In this document: positions 11,397 to 22,700 of the stretch, one piece after another
How positions within the stretch are numbered: the first letter of the stretch is position 1
Layout: each line of letters starts with the position of its first letter
NCBI GenBank assembly: GCA_013400115.1
Contig: VXBP01009366.1
Coordinates: 186,001-250,000 of the forward strand
Reading direction: 5' to 3'
From: Rhinopomastus cyanomelas
Lineage: Eukaryota > Chordata > Aves > Bucerotiformes > Rhinopomastidae
DNA length: 64,000 nt
Program-made: the position numbers and the translations under genes
The notes under the pieces: generated by a model
Database searches by the model: none
What the model was told of the DNA's origin: nothing
What the model saw: the letters and a program-made list of their open reading frames with translations, nothing else

Positions 11397-13545
11397 AGTC
11401 TTATCGTACTAGGACTCATAGCCCAGCTCCACTTGTCCAACGCCGAGGTGCAACTCACTGGCTGCTCTCTGGGGCTCTTTGCCAGCCAGACCTCTGACAA
11501 CCAGAGGCAGTAATGGTACAGGGAAGAGTCCCAGGCTTAAGCTTTCCTCTCACTCCCTTAGTTGGATACATTCCCTTTCAAAGGCTGGAATCCAGGGGAG
11601 TCCTCCTTCAGATGAAGAGAGGACTCTTCATCTGATGATGCCTCAAGGACTTCTGATTGCTGTTGGGTGCATTGGGTAGTCTTGAAGAGGAACATCTGGA
11701 AAGGAGGTATCTAGGCAGAGTGGTATCTCACTGCCAAAGCTTAGTCCAGGAGGCAGAAGAGCAGCCTTATGAGTTCTTGCTGATGGAGGAACTTCCCCCT
11801 GTTCTGGGCTTGCTGAAACAATTTCACATTTCTGATGGATGGCAAGCAGACTGACTTCTGCTTGCCCAGGGGACTGGGTTATCCAGGCTGGTTGTGGTGC
11901 CTGTGGAGCAGCAGGATTATCTGTACAACTGGCAGGGGTCTGAGCTGCATGAAGGGGGTCATCCTGGCATCAGTGAGGGACAAACCAGCTGCTAAGAAAA
12001 GGGAGATGGAGTGGTGTAGGATGGCTTTTGCTTTGTTTTCAATAATTATTGAATATAATCTTTGGTAGGGTGGGAAGCCTTGCACACGCTGCTAGAGGTG
12101 TGATGAATGGTGCTTTAGTGAGTGTTTACCAGGGACTTTCTACTCTGGATTTACGGTCTGCAATTGCAGCGGGGAGGATGCTGGTTTCTATTTCCCACAC
12201 GTCTGCAGAACCATAGGCTCTTAGTGTTTCTCATGCACCTCTTGTGGGTCACAGAGCAGAGTGTGCCATGAGGTGGGTTCTGACTTTCAGGAGCTTCCCG
12301 GGAGGGAGCCTATGGATCCTTGGAGGGGAAAGGTTCCATGGTGAACAGCAGTGAATTGTTTCTGTGCTTTACAGTGCTTCTGCTGTCTGGCTCTGGTGCT
12401 CTCTCAGTACCTTCTTTCCCAGCGGTGTCCTGCAGCCTGTCCTTGGCACAGGCAACATCCTCTTGATAGAGGACACCATCCAGGTGTTTGCCTGAGGACA
12501 TAAGTGAGGTAGAAGAAACGGGGTGTACACAGGCAGTATCTGCTGTGGAGACATTGAGAGATGGAGTGAGCTGCTGTAGGGCTTAGTTTGTTCTGAGCTG
12601 GGCTGTGGTCCAGCACAAACAAGTCCAGCAGAGCTGCTGCCCATTCTTTTGTGAGAAAAGAGGGTGTGAAATCCCACACTGACTGTTAGGGTCTCACATA
12701 TCCAAGACTGCTTTTACTCAACCCCAAAGCGGAGCTTTCCACAGCTTCCTGGGCTCTTGGGAAGGACAGTGCCTGTGCCTGCATCTCAGGCTCTTCCTGG
12801 ACTGGGCAGTCTCAGACGCTCTTCCTCCACTTCAGCCAGCTCCAGAGGTGATAAGCATGAGCCCTGGAAATCTGGCTGTGCTGGACTCCTTCCACTTTTG
12901 AGCTCAGACTCACTTGTTCCTCTAGGTTCAATAACATGAAGCATGTCAGTAACTCCATGGGGAGGTCACCTAGGACATCCCAGTGGGATGAGTCTAGCTA
13001 GGCTGTGTAACGCACAGGCAGGCTGGTTTGGGGCTGCAATTCCTGCAATGCCAGGAGGAAGCTGTTGGCTCTTGACTGTAGTCTCACCAGCGTGTCCATG
13101 CACGCTGATGTGTGTGTAGGAATTGTGCTTAGCAGCCACGCATTTTGGGAACCCCAGTTACCAGCTGCAACAACTGAGGTTTCTGCTACAGTGACCATTC
13201 AGTGTCCTGCTTGTGTTGCCCAAATACTGCTCAGGTCCTGCTACCATGATGTTGTGTGACTGTTCCCTGGTGTCCAGGAGCCCATGGAGAGAGCTCATGT
13301 GCTCCATCCACTGGGGACAGTGGTTTGTCTGGGTACCCCCATGCCTGCTAGCATGGCATGAATCCTGCCAGCAGCAGTGCAGGGGATTTCACTCCAGAGA
13401 TTGTTGTGCTTAGTCTGTGATTTGTAGTGATGCTCATTGTGCCAATGTCAGTGGGGTTTATTTTGGGTTCTCTTACAATGAGCGATGTTCTGAAGGAGTT
13501 ATGGGGAATCTGGATTCGTGCTGGGGATGTATAATGAAGGGCCAT
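11397..13545. other. Unique sequence downstream of LGR6
   Basis: No repeat or gene was recognised. I looked for exons of UBE2T, which follows LGR6 tail to tail in mammals (from memory), and found none. Confidence 0.5.
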
Positions 13546-13551
13546 TTTATT
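13546..13551 (-). terminator. Alternative distal AATAAA downstream of LGR6
   Basis: The plus strand reads TTTATT, giving AATAAA about 1.96 kb after the LGR6 stop. It could end a longer 3' UTR or be chance. The motif alone is weak evidence. Confidence 0.2.
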
Positions 13552-15508
13552 GCTGCAAATAAGCAAGTTGCAAATCTGTTCTGCAAATGAAATTAGTTTT
13601 TGCCAGCCTTGGAAAGAAAATGGCTCAGTGTTTTAAATAAGCATGAGAACTGATTGTGAGCATCCCACCTGCACTGCACAGCAGAGCTTTAGACTGTGTC
13701 ACTACATCTTGTGTTTTCATCCTCTTCTCTAGTCTTTGGATCTCACTCCTCTGATTTCCTGCTGATCTCCAGTTTTTTTCTTGATCTAAGACTATAGGAC
13801 CTGTGTGCAGAGAAGGAGAGCAGACCTTGGCTTTGGGAAGTCTGTCTTTGAAGGAGAGATCCTGTTATAAGATGTTCTTAACTTTTTAGGCAGCAGACTC
13901 TTGTCCTGCTCATGAACCCAGATGGAGCAGTAGATGATGAGATGCAACAAGGTGGGTCTGGAGATAGACACTGGGGATGCAATTATCTGCATAAAAGTGG
14001 GAGGTTTGGCTTTTCTCTCTGAAAAAAGCTCTCTCTCTGACCAGGCTGGAGAGGGTGATGCCAGCTCATGTGGACGCAACCTAATCTCCCAGTCTTCACT
14101 CGAGCAATACAGACAACAACCATGGCACAGCAGCCCGGCTGGCCACTGAACGAACCAACGAGGTGCTTTTCATGTGCAAGAGGACAGAAGACAGCCACTG
14201 GTCAGCAACGGGGCTCATTTATTATCTCACAAGAATGGATGACATACAGCTGCAGTAATGTCAGCAGAACCAAAGCTTTGCCCAGGGCCTGAGCTCTGAC
14301 CGTGGGGCTCCCTGCTGCATTGGGTGGCAGTGGGAGGGTTTGTGATGGAGAGGATGGATCTGGGAGATCCCTGAGCTGCAGGGGGTGAATTTGAGAGTGT
14401 TCCCAGTGGCCTGTGTCCTCCTGACGCCATCATCCCACAAGGCTGATTTTTGTTCCCTCCTTCTACAAAAGCTGCCCTTAAAATAGGGGAGGGCAAATGC
14501 ATCCCCCAGATGGCTGTTCTGCATGGGAGAGGTGTACCCATGGGCCAGCAGCCTCTTCCAGGAGTGGGGTTTGAGGGCAGAAAGGAGCCAGACCTCACTT
14601 TCATTGTGCCTGACTGGGAGCCAGGTGACTACAGACAGGAGTGTGTTGGGTGTGCACCAGCATGTAAATGTGGAGGGAGGATGAAAGTGGAGGCAGTGTG
14701 ATGTTCCCTTGGGTGCCTTGGCCACATGTGGCCAAGTGGCCTCAGGCAAAGCACATTCCTTTCTCCACGGGGGGTATTTGGATTTGGGATTTAGAGACCC
14801 TTTGTTGACACTGTGGGTCAGATCTAAAGAGGGGCTGAGCATCCTGGTACCAGCTGAAAGTCGGGGTCCTCCCCAACCTGTGAGGCTCCCAGTGTGTGAT
14901 GTAGAGCCTCCCAAAACAGAACTGGTCCAAACCTCAGGCTCACATGCAGATACACTGCTCTTAACCCACTTCCACTCTTCCAGTTGATGACATGGGAGAG
15001 ATGCAAACCTGTGTCCAGGGGTCTGTGGGACCTGATGTCCCCGTGGGTGTCCACATCATGGCAGTTGGCCATTTCCATGTGTTTCTGCCAAAGAGCAATG
15101 GCTTTTGCTTGCTAAGACATCTCTGCCTTTTCAGAAGACATCCTTGGTTTTGCTGCAGGCTCCTCCTGTGATGCTTCAGGATGATACGGAGGAGGGTCTC
15201 CCTGACCCATCTTCTGAGACAGTGGGGCTCTCTCCCAGGCAGTCCCTAACAGGAGAAACACTTGTGCAGGGGGTTTATGTTCTCCCATGGCCAGCCCTGA
15301 GTATCTGGAGTTCAGTCAGAGCCCTTCCAGGCACATGGCTGCTGGCAGAGCAGTGCCTGTTGCCCAGGCAGATATGATGGGGATTGAGGGTAGATGGGTT
15401 GTACTGGTGCTTTACATGAAGCAGCCTGCTGTCACCTCTGCTGGCCACCTGGCACTGCGGCTGGCCCTCAGTGTGTAGGATGGGATTGTTTGACCACTCA
15501 GAGGAGGT
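13552..15508 (-). other. Probable LGR6 3' UTR and immediate downstream flank
   Basis: This unique sequence follows the LGR6 stop. It holds no recognised repeat and no CR1. Open frames here, the longest 217 codons on the minus strand at 14261-14914, have no recognisable domain. It is best read as 3' UTR followed by flank; where the UTR ends is not determined. Confidence 0.45.
14218..14223 (-). terminator. Candidate LGR6 polyadenylation signal (AATAAA)
   Basis: The plus strand reads TTTATT, so the LGR6 strand reads AATAAA about 1.3 kb after the stop codon. A GT-rich stretch (GTGGCTGTCTTCTGTCC) follows within 50 bases on that strand, as expected of a cleavage signal. No transcript evidence is available, so the 3' UTR end is an inference. 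A further AATAAA lies at 13546-13551. Confidence 0.35.
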
Positions 15509-16746
15509 TTATAAATGAGACGTGTAGGGTGGTGTGGGCGGGGAGGAGAAGAAGGTTATCCGGAGGCTGCTGCCAGCTGGATCTTGGCTCTCTGAAGTGA
15601 TCAGCATCTCATTGTCATTAAGGCAGGGACAGGGCTCAGAGAAGTCTGTCCCCTTCCTCCTGGTGCCCACCCGTTGCTGGCAGGGGACAAGTGTCATAGG
15701 AGGGAAGCTGTAGCTGTCAAGGATGGGGTGTACTCCCAGGGAATCGGGTGTCTCAAATATGTGGTCGATGTCAGAGAAGCTCACCAGAGCCTGGGTGGAG
15801 TCATAGGAGCTTTTCTCCATGTCATCAACCCCACAGGACTGGGAGTAGCTCCTCTTGTCCTGGCTCTTCTGCCTCAGCAGGCGGAGGTCATCTCTGAAGT
15901 GGGGGTTGAAGAGAAGGTAGAGCAAAGGGTTCAGGCAGGCAGGTAGGGGCAAGACCACAAGGAGGATGGATTTAATGACCTCTGGGGTGATGAGGAAGAG
16001 GTTGAGCATGGTGGAGAAGGTGAGGAAGGCCACTGGGCAGTACAGCAGGCAGTTGGTAAAGATCAGCCAGGCCACATGCTTGACCATGGCACAGTCCCAG
16101 ACAGCACTGAACTCCCCCTTCAGCAGGTTGCAGTACAGTCGGATGTAGGTGCCTGTGATAGCCAGGAAGCAGAGCATGTTTGTCATCACCAAGGCCACAG
16201 TGAAGCCCAGGGTGGCAGGTTTCCCATCTGGGATGGGATATGGGAGGCAGAGCGGGGATGCTCCATATTCCCCAATGGAGAAGAGAGGCAGAACGGCAGC
16301 CACAGAAGACAGTAATAGGCAGCAAAAGGCAGCAGCCTTGACCTTGCCTAGGGAAGGTGACTTTCCGTAGCCCCGCACACAGGAGACTGAGATGCTGCAC
16401 TGCACGGCAGCCAATGTCAGCAAGAAGATGGTGGTCTCAGAGGCAAACACTGATAGGAATCCCGTCACCCTGCAGCCCGTGCCGGTCTCCCATCTGGCAC
16501 CATACTTGGCAAACTGTCCATAGGTCAGGGCATCAACGAGAGCCAGCATGCTGCAGTAAATGCCGGTCAGCATGTTGGCTCCAGCTATGGAGCCAATGAT
16601 GAACTTGACTGGAGAGAGGTAGCTGGGAGAGGCAAACACAGCCAGAATGACCAGCCCGTTGCAGAGCACCGAGACCAGAACGATGACCCAGACTCCAAGG
16701 CGGATGATCCAGCTCTCAAACAAATAATCACAAGGTTTGAAGGGAC
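15509..16746 (-). CDS. LGR6: LGR6 terminal coding exon: 7TM domain, C-terminal tail and stop
   Basis: The intron ends TTCTTCCAG and the exon opens GTCCCTTC, its first two bases completing a serine codon begun in the linker exon. Reading runs SPFKPCDYLFESW into helix 1 (IIRLGVWVIVLVSVLCNGLV). Helix 2 contains IIGSIAGANMLTGIY. The extracellular cysteines GTGC and ASPLC probably form the usual disulfide. Helix 3 ends LAAVQCSISVSC with no D/E-R-Y/W motif. Helix 7 has ACLNPLLYLLFNPHF, an NPxxY-type motif. The tail carries DSTQALVSFSD, shared with LGR5 and LGR6, and ends PPYTSHL before TAA at 15511-15509. An internal Met near the start of helix 1 (MFESW if read from 16723) is out of register with the spliced residue LFESW and is only an apparent start. 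A single exon for the 7TM domain is usual for this family. Confidence 0.97.
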
Positions 16747-19700
16747 CTGGAAGAAAACAAACCCCAAAATTACACCCAGGATATACTGCTTCACTCTAGT
16801 GGTGCTGTATGGATCAGTGGCTGGGTCTCAGCCCTGTCCTGGTGCCCCCAGCCCCTTGAATGTTGAGGGGTGGGAAAGAGCATACAACATGCCATCTTCT
16901 GCAGCTGCCCCTTGGCTCTGTCCCTGTGCTCCTCTCCCCAGACTGATGTGCCTCGGGCATTCTCTCAGCTCTTGTCCAAGGCAGAAATGAGGTGTGGGGA
17001 GAGGTCACATGCAAACGGTGAGTAATGACCAACTTACCAGCCCTCCTAAAATGTCACAAAAGCAGGGCCTGTTGTCACCCCACACCGTGGCTGTGTCTGG
17101 CATTGGCCCACCATGACTGTATGCATGGCGAAGGCTTCTCACTGCCACGTCCCAAACACCTTACTCTGCCCAGTGGGGCAGAGCCTGAGCTCCAGGCAGG
17201 CCTTTGTCCAAAAGAACACCTGACCTACTAACACTCCTGGTGCCAGCCTGGCATTTGGGCCACTGCCATGAGCTCCTTCTTCTCATGTGCACCTTGGGAT
17301 ACTGGAGTTAGTGGTGTGGAGACATGTGAGAGACAGCAGGGTGCTGCATCCTCCTCTGACATTGCCAGCCCCTGCCCTTACGCTCAGAAGTGGGGTCTTA
17401 CTGGTTCTGTGTGAGTGGCCTCTGCACAGAGGGGATGGCTGAAGTCTTGGAGCAGGAAGGACAGACAGCAGGTGGGAAGGAAGAGAGGGAGCGAGCTGGG
17501 GTGGCAGAGAAGGGACTGAGAGGCAGATAGCATGAATGTGAGAGGATGTCTTTTAACATGGGCCAAAGAGTGGACAGGTGGTGGGTGCTGCTTGCCAAAG
17601 GAAAAAGAAGAGAGGAGAGAGAGTCAGGAGTTGCCTCTGGGAGTGACTCAGGTGTTACAGTGAGGGGATCAGGGTGGGAGCTCAGCAAACCAAGAAACAG
17701 GATGGGACAAGTTTTAGGTGGCAGAGAGCACAAGACATTAGAGGAAACAGAAGTCTTATTCAGCTCAAAGCGGGTGTAGGTCTTTGGCTGGCTTTCCCTC
17801 AGAGGGCCAGCACCTCTGTGCCCAGGCAGCAGGGTGAACTCTCTGATAAAATCTTGCTGCTGCTTGTCTCTTTGAAGAAAATCCAGCAGGCCAACCCATT
17901 GACACCCCATCCTTGGCAGTGTCTCACAGCTGCCTCTCCAGCCTCCAGCTGTGCTTGTGTAAAATGCTGGGGACAAAAATCAGAAGGCAGCTGCCTTGTG
18001 TCCCAGCCAGCCTGTGCCCACAGGCATGTTTCTGATGAAGAACAGTGGAAGTGGCTGTATGCAGCGCAGCTCTACCTTTCTCTCCCTTTTTTCAGGAAAC
18101 AGTGTAAAATACCCCTGGAGTCTGCACTGCTGCAGGTATGGTCAGGAGATCGAGGACAAAGCCTTGTCATGCAGTACTCTGGGCTGGTTGGGACAAAGCA
18201 AAGTCTAAGATAGTAACTTCCTCAGAGCCAGAGTCATTGTGGACAGGTTGGTGGATGGAAATGCTGGTGACAGCTGGGATTCCTGGTCAGGGATACCATG
18301 ACCTTGTCCTTTCCTCACAGGAGGGTAGCTACATCTGAATGCAAGAAGGATGCTCCTCACTTGCCCCCAGCAATTCAGACTTCTGACCTGCACGTCTGTG
18401 AGACACTGCAGGAAGGGTTGTGGGATCCTGGGGATTTAGAGCTCAGAACCCTAGTTGTGCTCAGAATGTTTCCCTGGCCACTCACTGGGGCTTGGCGTGC
18501 ACTGAACCGTGGGGTGTAGCTTTGATTCCTCAAGGTCCAGCTGGAGGTCATCTGCATCTAGGTCATCTATGGAGAAAACATCAAGAAACAATGTTCAGAG
18601 AAGAATGAGCAGGGCTCAGAGAAGAATAGCCTGAGCTAGATGGGCCAGAAGTTTTTCCCACTGCCTGTCCTCAACACAGACCTTCCCAGTCAGTTCCCAG
18701 CCCTCAAGTTCAGAGTAGCTGCTGCTGCCCAGTTTGTCCCCTGCAGTCACTGCTGTAGGTAGAGAAGGTCTTGTAAACCTTAGTGGGTTGCAGTGTGGCC
18801 AATCTCTGTTTTTTTAAGTTACTCACAACATTTGAAGTGTAAGAGCCCCAGCAACCAGAGTTGTGTGACTGCAGATCCCTCCTCCCAGCCTGCTATATTA
18901 AAAATAAAGAAAAGCTCTAGCCTATGTGGTTACGGAAAACAAAGCCTTCAAATGCATCTTCTAGATGGACGCTTTCCTGGCAGCCTAGTCCAGTGTTAGT
19001 TCATCAACAAGGACTTTGGAGCTGTGTTCAAAGAAAGCCATTAGCCTTTACTTGCAGTACAGATTCTTCGTCACCAACCACCATCAAACAGCTCAGAAGC
19101 AAAAAGACAAGAGAACCCAACATTTATTGCTTTATTTTCTCTGATTTCTGGGGACTGTGGTGCCTGTTTTTAAACCTTGAAGATTCCCAGCCCTGGATTT
19201 GCTTCAGGATAGAGCGGCTGCCCATGCCTGCAGGCTTAGGGTCTGTGGGGTTTGTGCAGCCAGACTGCACTGTCCTCAGAGCCTGCTGGGCCAGCATCCC
19301 CATCACTGTCAGCTGCACCACAGCCAGACGTGGGCTCTCTGGGGGTCAGGCAGAGACATCCTGGCTGAAGGAGAAGCTGCTGAAAGAGAATGGAGCTGAG
19401 ACCTCAGCTGTGTTTTCAATGGCCTGTAGGTGTAGGTCATCACCAAGAAGAATGGCATCCGTTCAGTCTGATCCAAGACATGCTTTTCTCTTTTGTTCCT
19501 TGTTCCTCTTTCTCTAACAACCACTGATTCACAGCGCTGGGACATGATGAGGACAGCTGCTGTCCTACCACACCACCTCCTTCCGTGGCACCAGCACGGT
19601 TCCTTCTGCTCCCAGTGGGGATTTGTGGAGGGTTTTATGTGGTCAGAGAAAAGGGAAGGGACCTGTTTTATTGTTTGCCACCACCCAACAGCCAGGGAGC

Positions 19701-22700
19701 TGGATCTAATCTGTGGCTCTGGGATGAACTCTCCCTTAGATGGTGGGGACTGGTGCTGGTGTCCAGGTTTTCACCTGGCAGCTCAGACACTGGCTGAGAC
19801 GTGAGTTTCCGTGTTGCTGAAGACATGGCAAACTGAAGTGGGAGTTAGTTACCTAATGCCTTTAGAAATAGTGCCTCTCATGAGGTCTGCTCCCTGCCTG
19901 TGTTTGAAAATACAACTGGGATTATTTGATTAAAGAATGATGACAAATAACGTGCTATCTTTAGTGCCTCCTGACAAGCATTGTGGCTTTCTTGGACTCA
20001 GTGAGCTTTGGAAAAAAAAAGCCATTTTTAAAATCTGTCTGTATAAGAGCTGAAATATTGCTGCTGCTTTGGAGTCTGGCAAGAAAACACTCACAGTGGG
20101 ATGGAAAAATATTTCCTCCTTGTATTTTATAGTCTTATAAATCTCCAGTGTCTTTTCTGTCCACGGTGCATGGACATGCACAGTCACGATACTCAAACCA
20201 CTGCAGAGACTGGTACTTTCTGTGTCACCCAGCCCATGGTAATGTGTTAAGTCTGCCTCATCCCTCCGCTCCTCAAAGGGGCAGAATGCACAGGAGCCGG
20301 CTGTGGGTCAAACATTTGCACGAAGCAAAGGGGCAGCATCTTGTTTTGCCTGGACTACTGAACTTGTGGTGAATCCCAAAGCAATCCATGGCCAGCACAG
20401 CAGGCTTCAAAGCAGAAAACGTACCTCTCTCTGCTGGAAATCAGCACTTGTCCCTGCTTGGGAACTGCAGAGGAAAGAAAATGCCCATTGTGTTCTAGCA
20501 AGACCGACTGCCCTGGTTTTGAAGTAGCCCTTATTAATTTGAACTTTGCTAAGGTGCCTCAACTTTGTCATGGAAAAAACCTCCCTTAGCTGGTGGTGCT
20601 CTTGTGCAGAATGCTTCCCACCTGGCTGTACCAGCACTGCAGCTGGAGGAAGAGGAGGAAAATAGCTGGAGAAGGATAGAACAAAATCCACTGAGCTGGA
20701 TGCTTCTTCCCCTCTTATTTTCTGCCTTGGCCAGGGCAGCCCCCACATGGGGTTTGCAGATAGTTGCTGTCTCCTTAGGATGTGGATGGCTGCAAGGGGC
20801 ATGGGCAGGTGCTTTTTAGAGCACCCAGTAGTCTTTGCAAGTGACAGAAGCAGGAAAAATGTAGCTCTGTGGACCCTTCAGTGTTTGCTCAATGGTTGCA
20901 AACGTTAATTATTTAACTACACAAGCTAAGAGATTGTGGTATTGGGTAAAGCAATGTCCTGCTGTCAAGGATGAATATACAAGTGTGTTGTCTTTTCACT
21001 TTCTGCATCTCTGTTCCATTAGTGCAAACATCTGCTTGTAAGAAAATCCATCCTTTTCTATCATGAAACCAGGGCTCAAGAAGCAGGGTGCTTGGGACTG
21101 TGGTGGAAGTGCCCTGTGGCAGTGGTAGCACTTGCACTTTGCATGTTGTCCCTCTGTAGCCAGTTTTGGGATGATGGCAGGAGCAAGCTGTCAGAGATGC
21201 TGGGAAGATGGCCTGTGTGACAGCCCCTGACCCATCCTTGGGCTGCTGCCCAGTGGCATGGGACATGCTTAGGGCAGGGGACATTGGCTGAGTGCCAGTT
21301 ATAATCCAAAGCAGCAGATCCCAAGCACCAAAAATGTGGGAAGCTGGACCTTAAACATCTGTCGTGACAACGTGACAGAATGACGAGACGTGCACTAACC
21401 GCAGTTCCCTGGGTGGCTGTTATTTGGATGTGAATGGACACACTCGGGTGGCATCTGAGGGCTTCCTGGGCATCTGGGGCCTTGGGAGGATGGGAGAGCG
21501 TTGAGCTGGTCCCAGGGTGCTCTGCTCCACGTGCACTCTATGGCTGGAAACAGACAGTCCCTTGGGTGCTGGGGTTGGTTCCTGGATGCGGGAGTGGGAA
21601 ATGCTGCTGGAGCAGGGCTGCTTCTTGCTCCTACACGGCTGCTTTGCTGAGAGGTTCTGAAGCCTCATTTGTAAAGGGCTTCCCAGTCCCTTGGTGGAAG
21701 CACTACACAAGGCTGAGGACTATGGCTATCTGGAAGCGTGCCCCACCATCCTCATAAGTTCTTCCACAACATGGAAGCGCCCTGACGAGCCTGGCTGCAC
21801 ACTGCCAGCACAGAGCCCCGAGTTATTTTCTCTTAATGAGACCACTTTATCTCTTGTGTGGAAGGAATGTTTATGAGCCTTTTTTCCTCTTTAATGAGGA
21901 AGTGTTATGAGATTCATATAACGCAGTTAAATACCACTGGTGGCCATCAGAAAGGGCACTGGGAACTGAAATAAAGCAACACTTAATTAACAGCACTATC
22001 ACAAAAACCTCAGAGTGCAGAGTTGACTCTGCATCGCTGCCTAGAAAGGAGAGTCCTCTGCAAAAGCCGCACACAGGAACGAGGGAAGGACATTCTGTGC
22101 ATTTCCTATTTGCACCTCTCTGGTTTGGTATTTCAAGACAAACCCAGTGTTTTCACATGTGAAAATATGAGCCTTTATGAGCTGCTAATAGTCTCCTCTG
22201 GCACATCTTAGAATCCATCAGAATTCCCCTCTCGTACGAAGACCTCATGAACACACACATAATCCATGAGGGTAACGCTGGCTTGGAGGCCTGGGAGCGT
22301 TGTTTTGGTCTGCTGGCAGGGCCGGGAGAGAGTATCTGTTGAGACACCGAACGCTTCAGTGCCCAAAGTGCGCAGGTCTGTAGACAGTGCCACAGGCCCT
22401 GGACACAACCCAGGTCTTTTCACAGATGCGGTAACTTCCTGGTAAAAGACTCCAACTACGCAGACAAGGACAGCTAGAGGGTGGGCTGAGTTAATGATGG
22501 AAAAACTGATCCAGAGAAGAAGAAATTCCTGCAGCAATGACCATAACATACGGCTCCTCTGTACTGTCTGCCCACTGTAACCACCGAGTCTGCTGTGCTC
22601 CCAGGAGGCACACCATGCTGGTAGGAATATCACCTGCTGCTGTCTGGCTGGGCTGTTTACCTCACTAAAGCTTATCCTTAGTCTGTGAAAGACCAGGGCA

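Noticed and set aside
14261..14914. 217-codon minus-strand open frame just downstream of LGR6
   Set aside because: It has no recognisable domain and an unlikely composition, overlaps other frames of similar length, and lies in what is probably 3' UTR.
16721..16723. Met at the head of the 7TM exon as a gene start
   Set aside because: The open frame begins there only because the exon is preceded by an intron. The spliced protein continues upstream through the linker and LRR exons, which join in frame.
17398..17976. 192-codon minus-strand open frame in the last LGR6 intron
   Set aside because: It is Ser/Pro/Leu-rich with no motif, and the flanking exons join each other exactly in phase without it.
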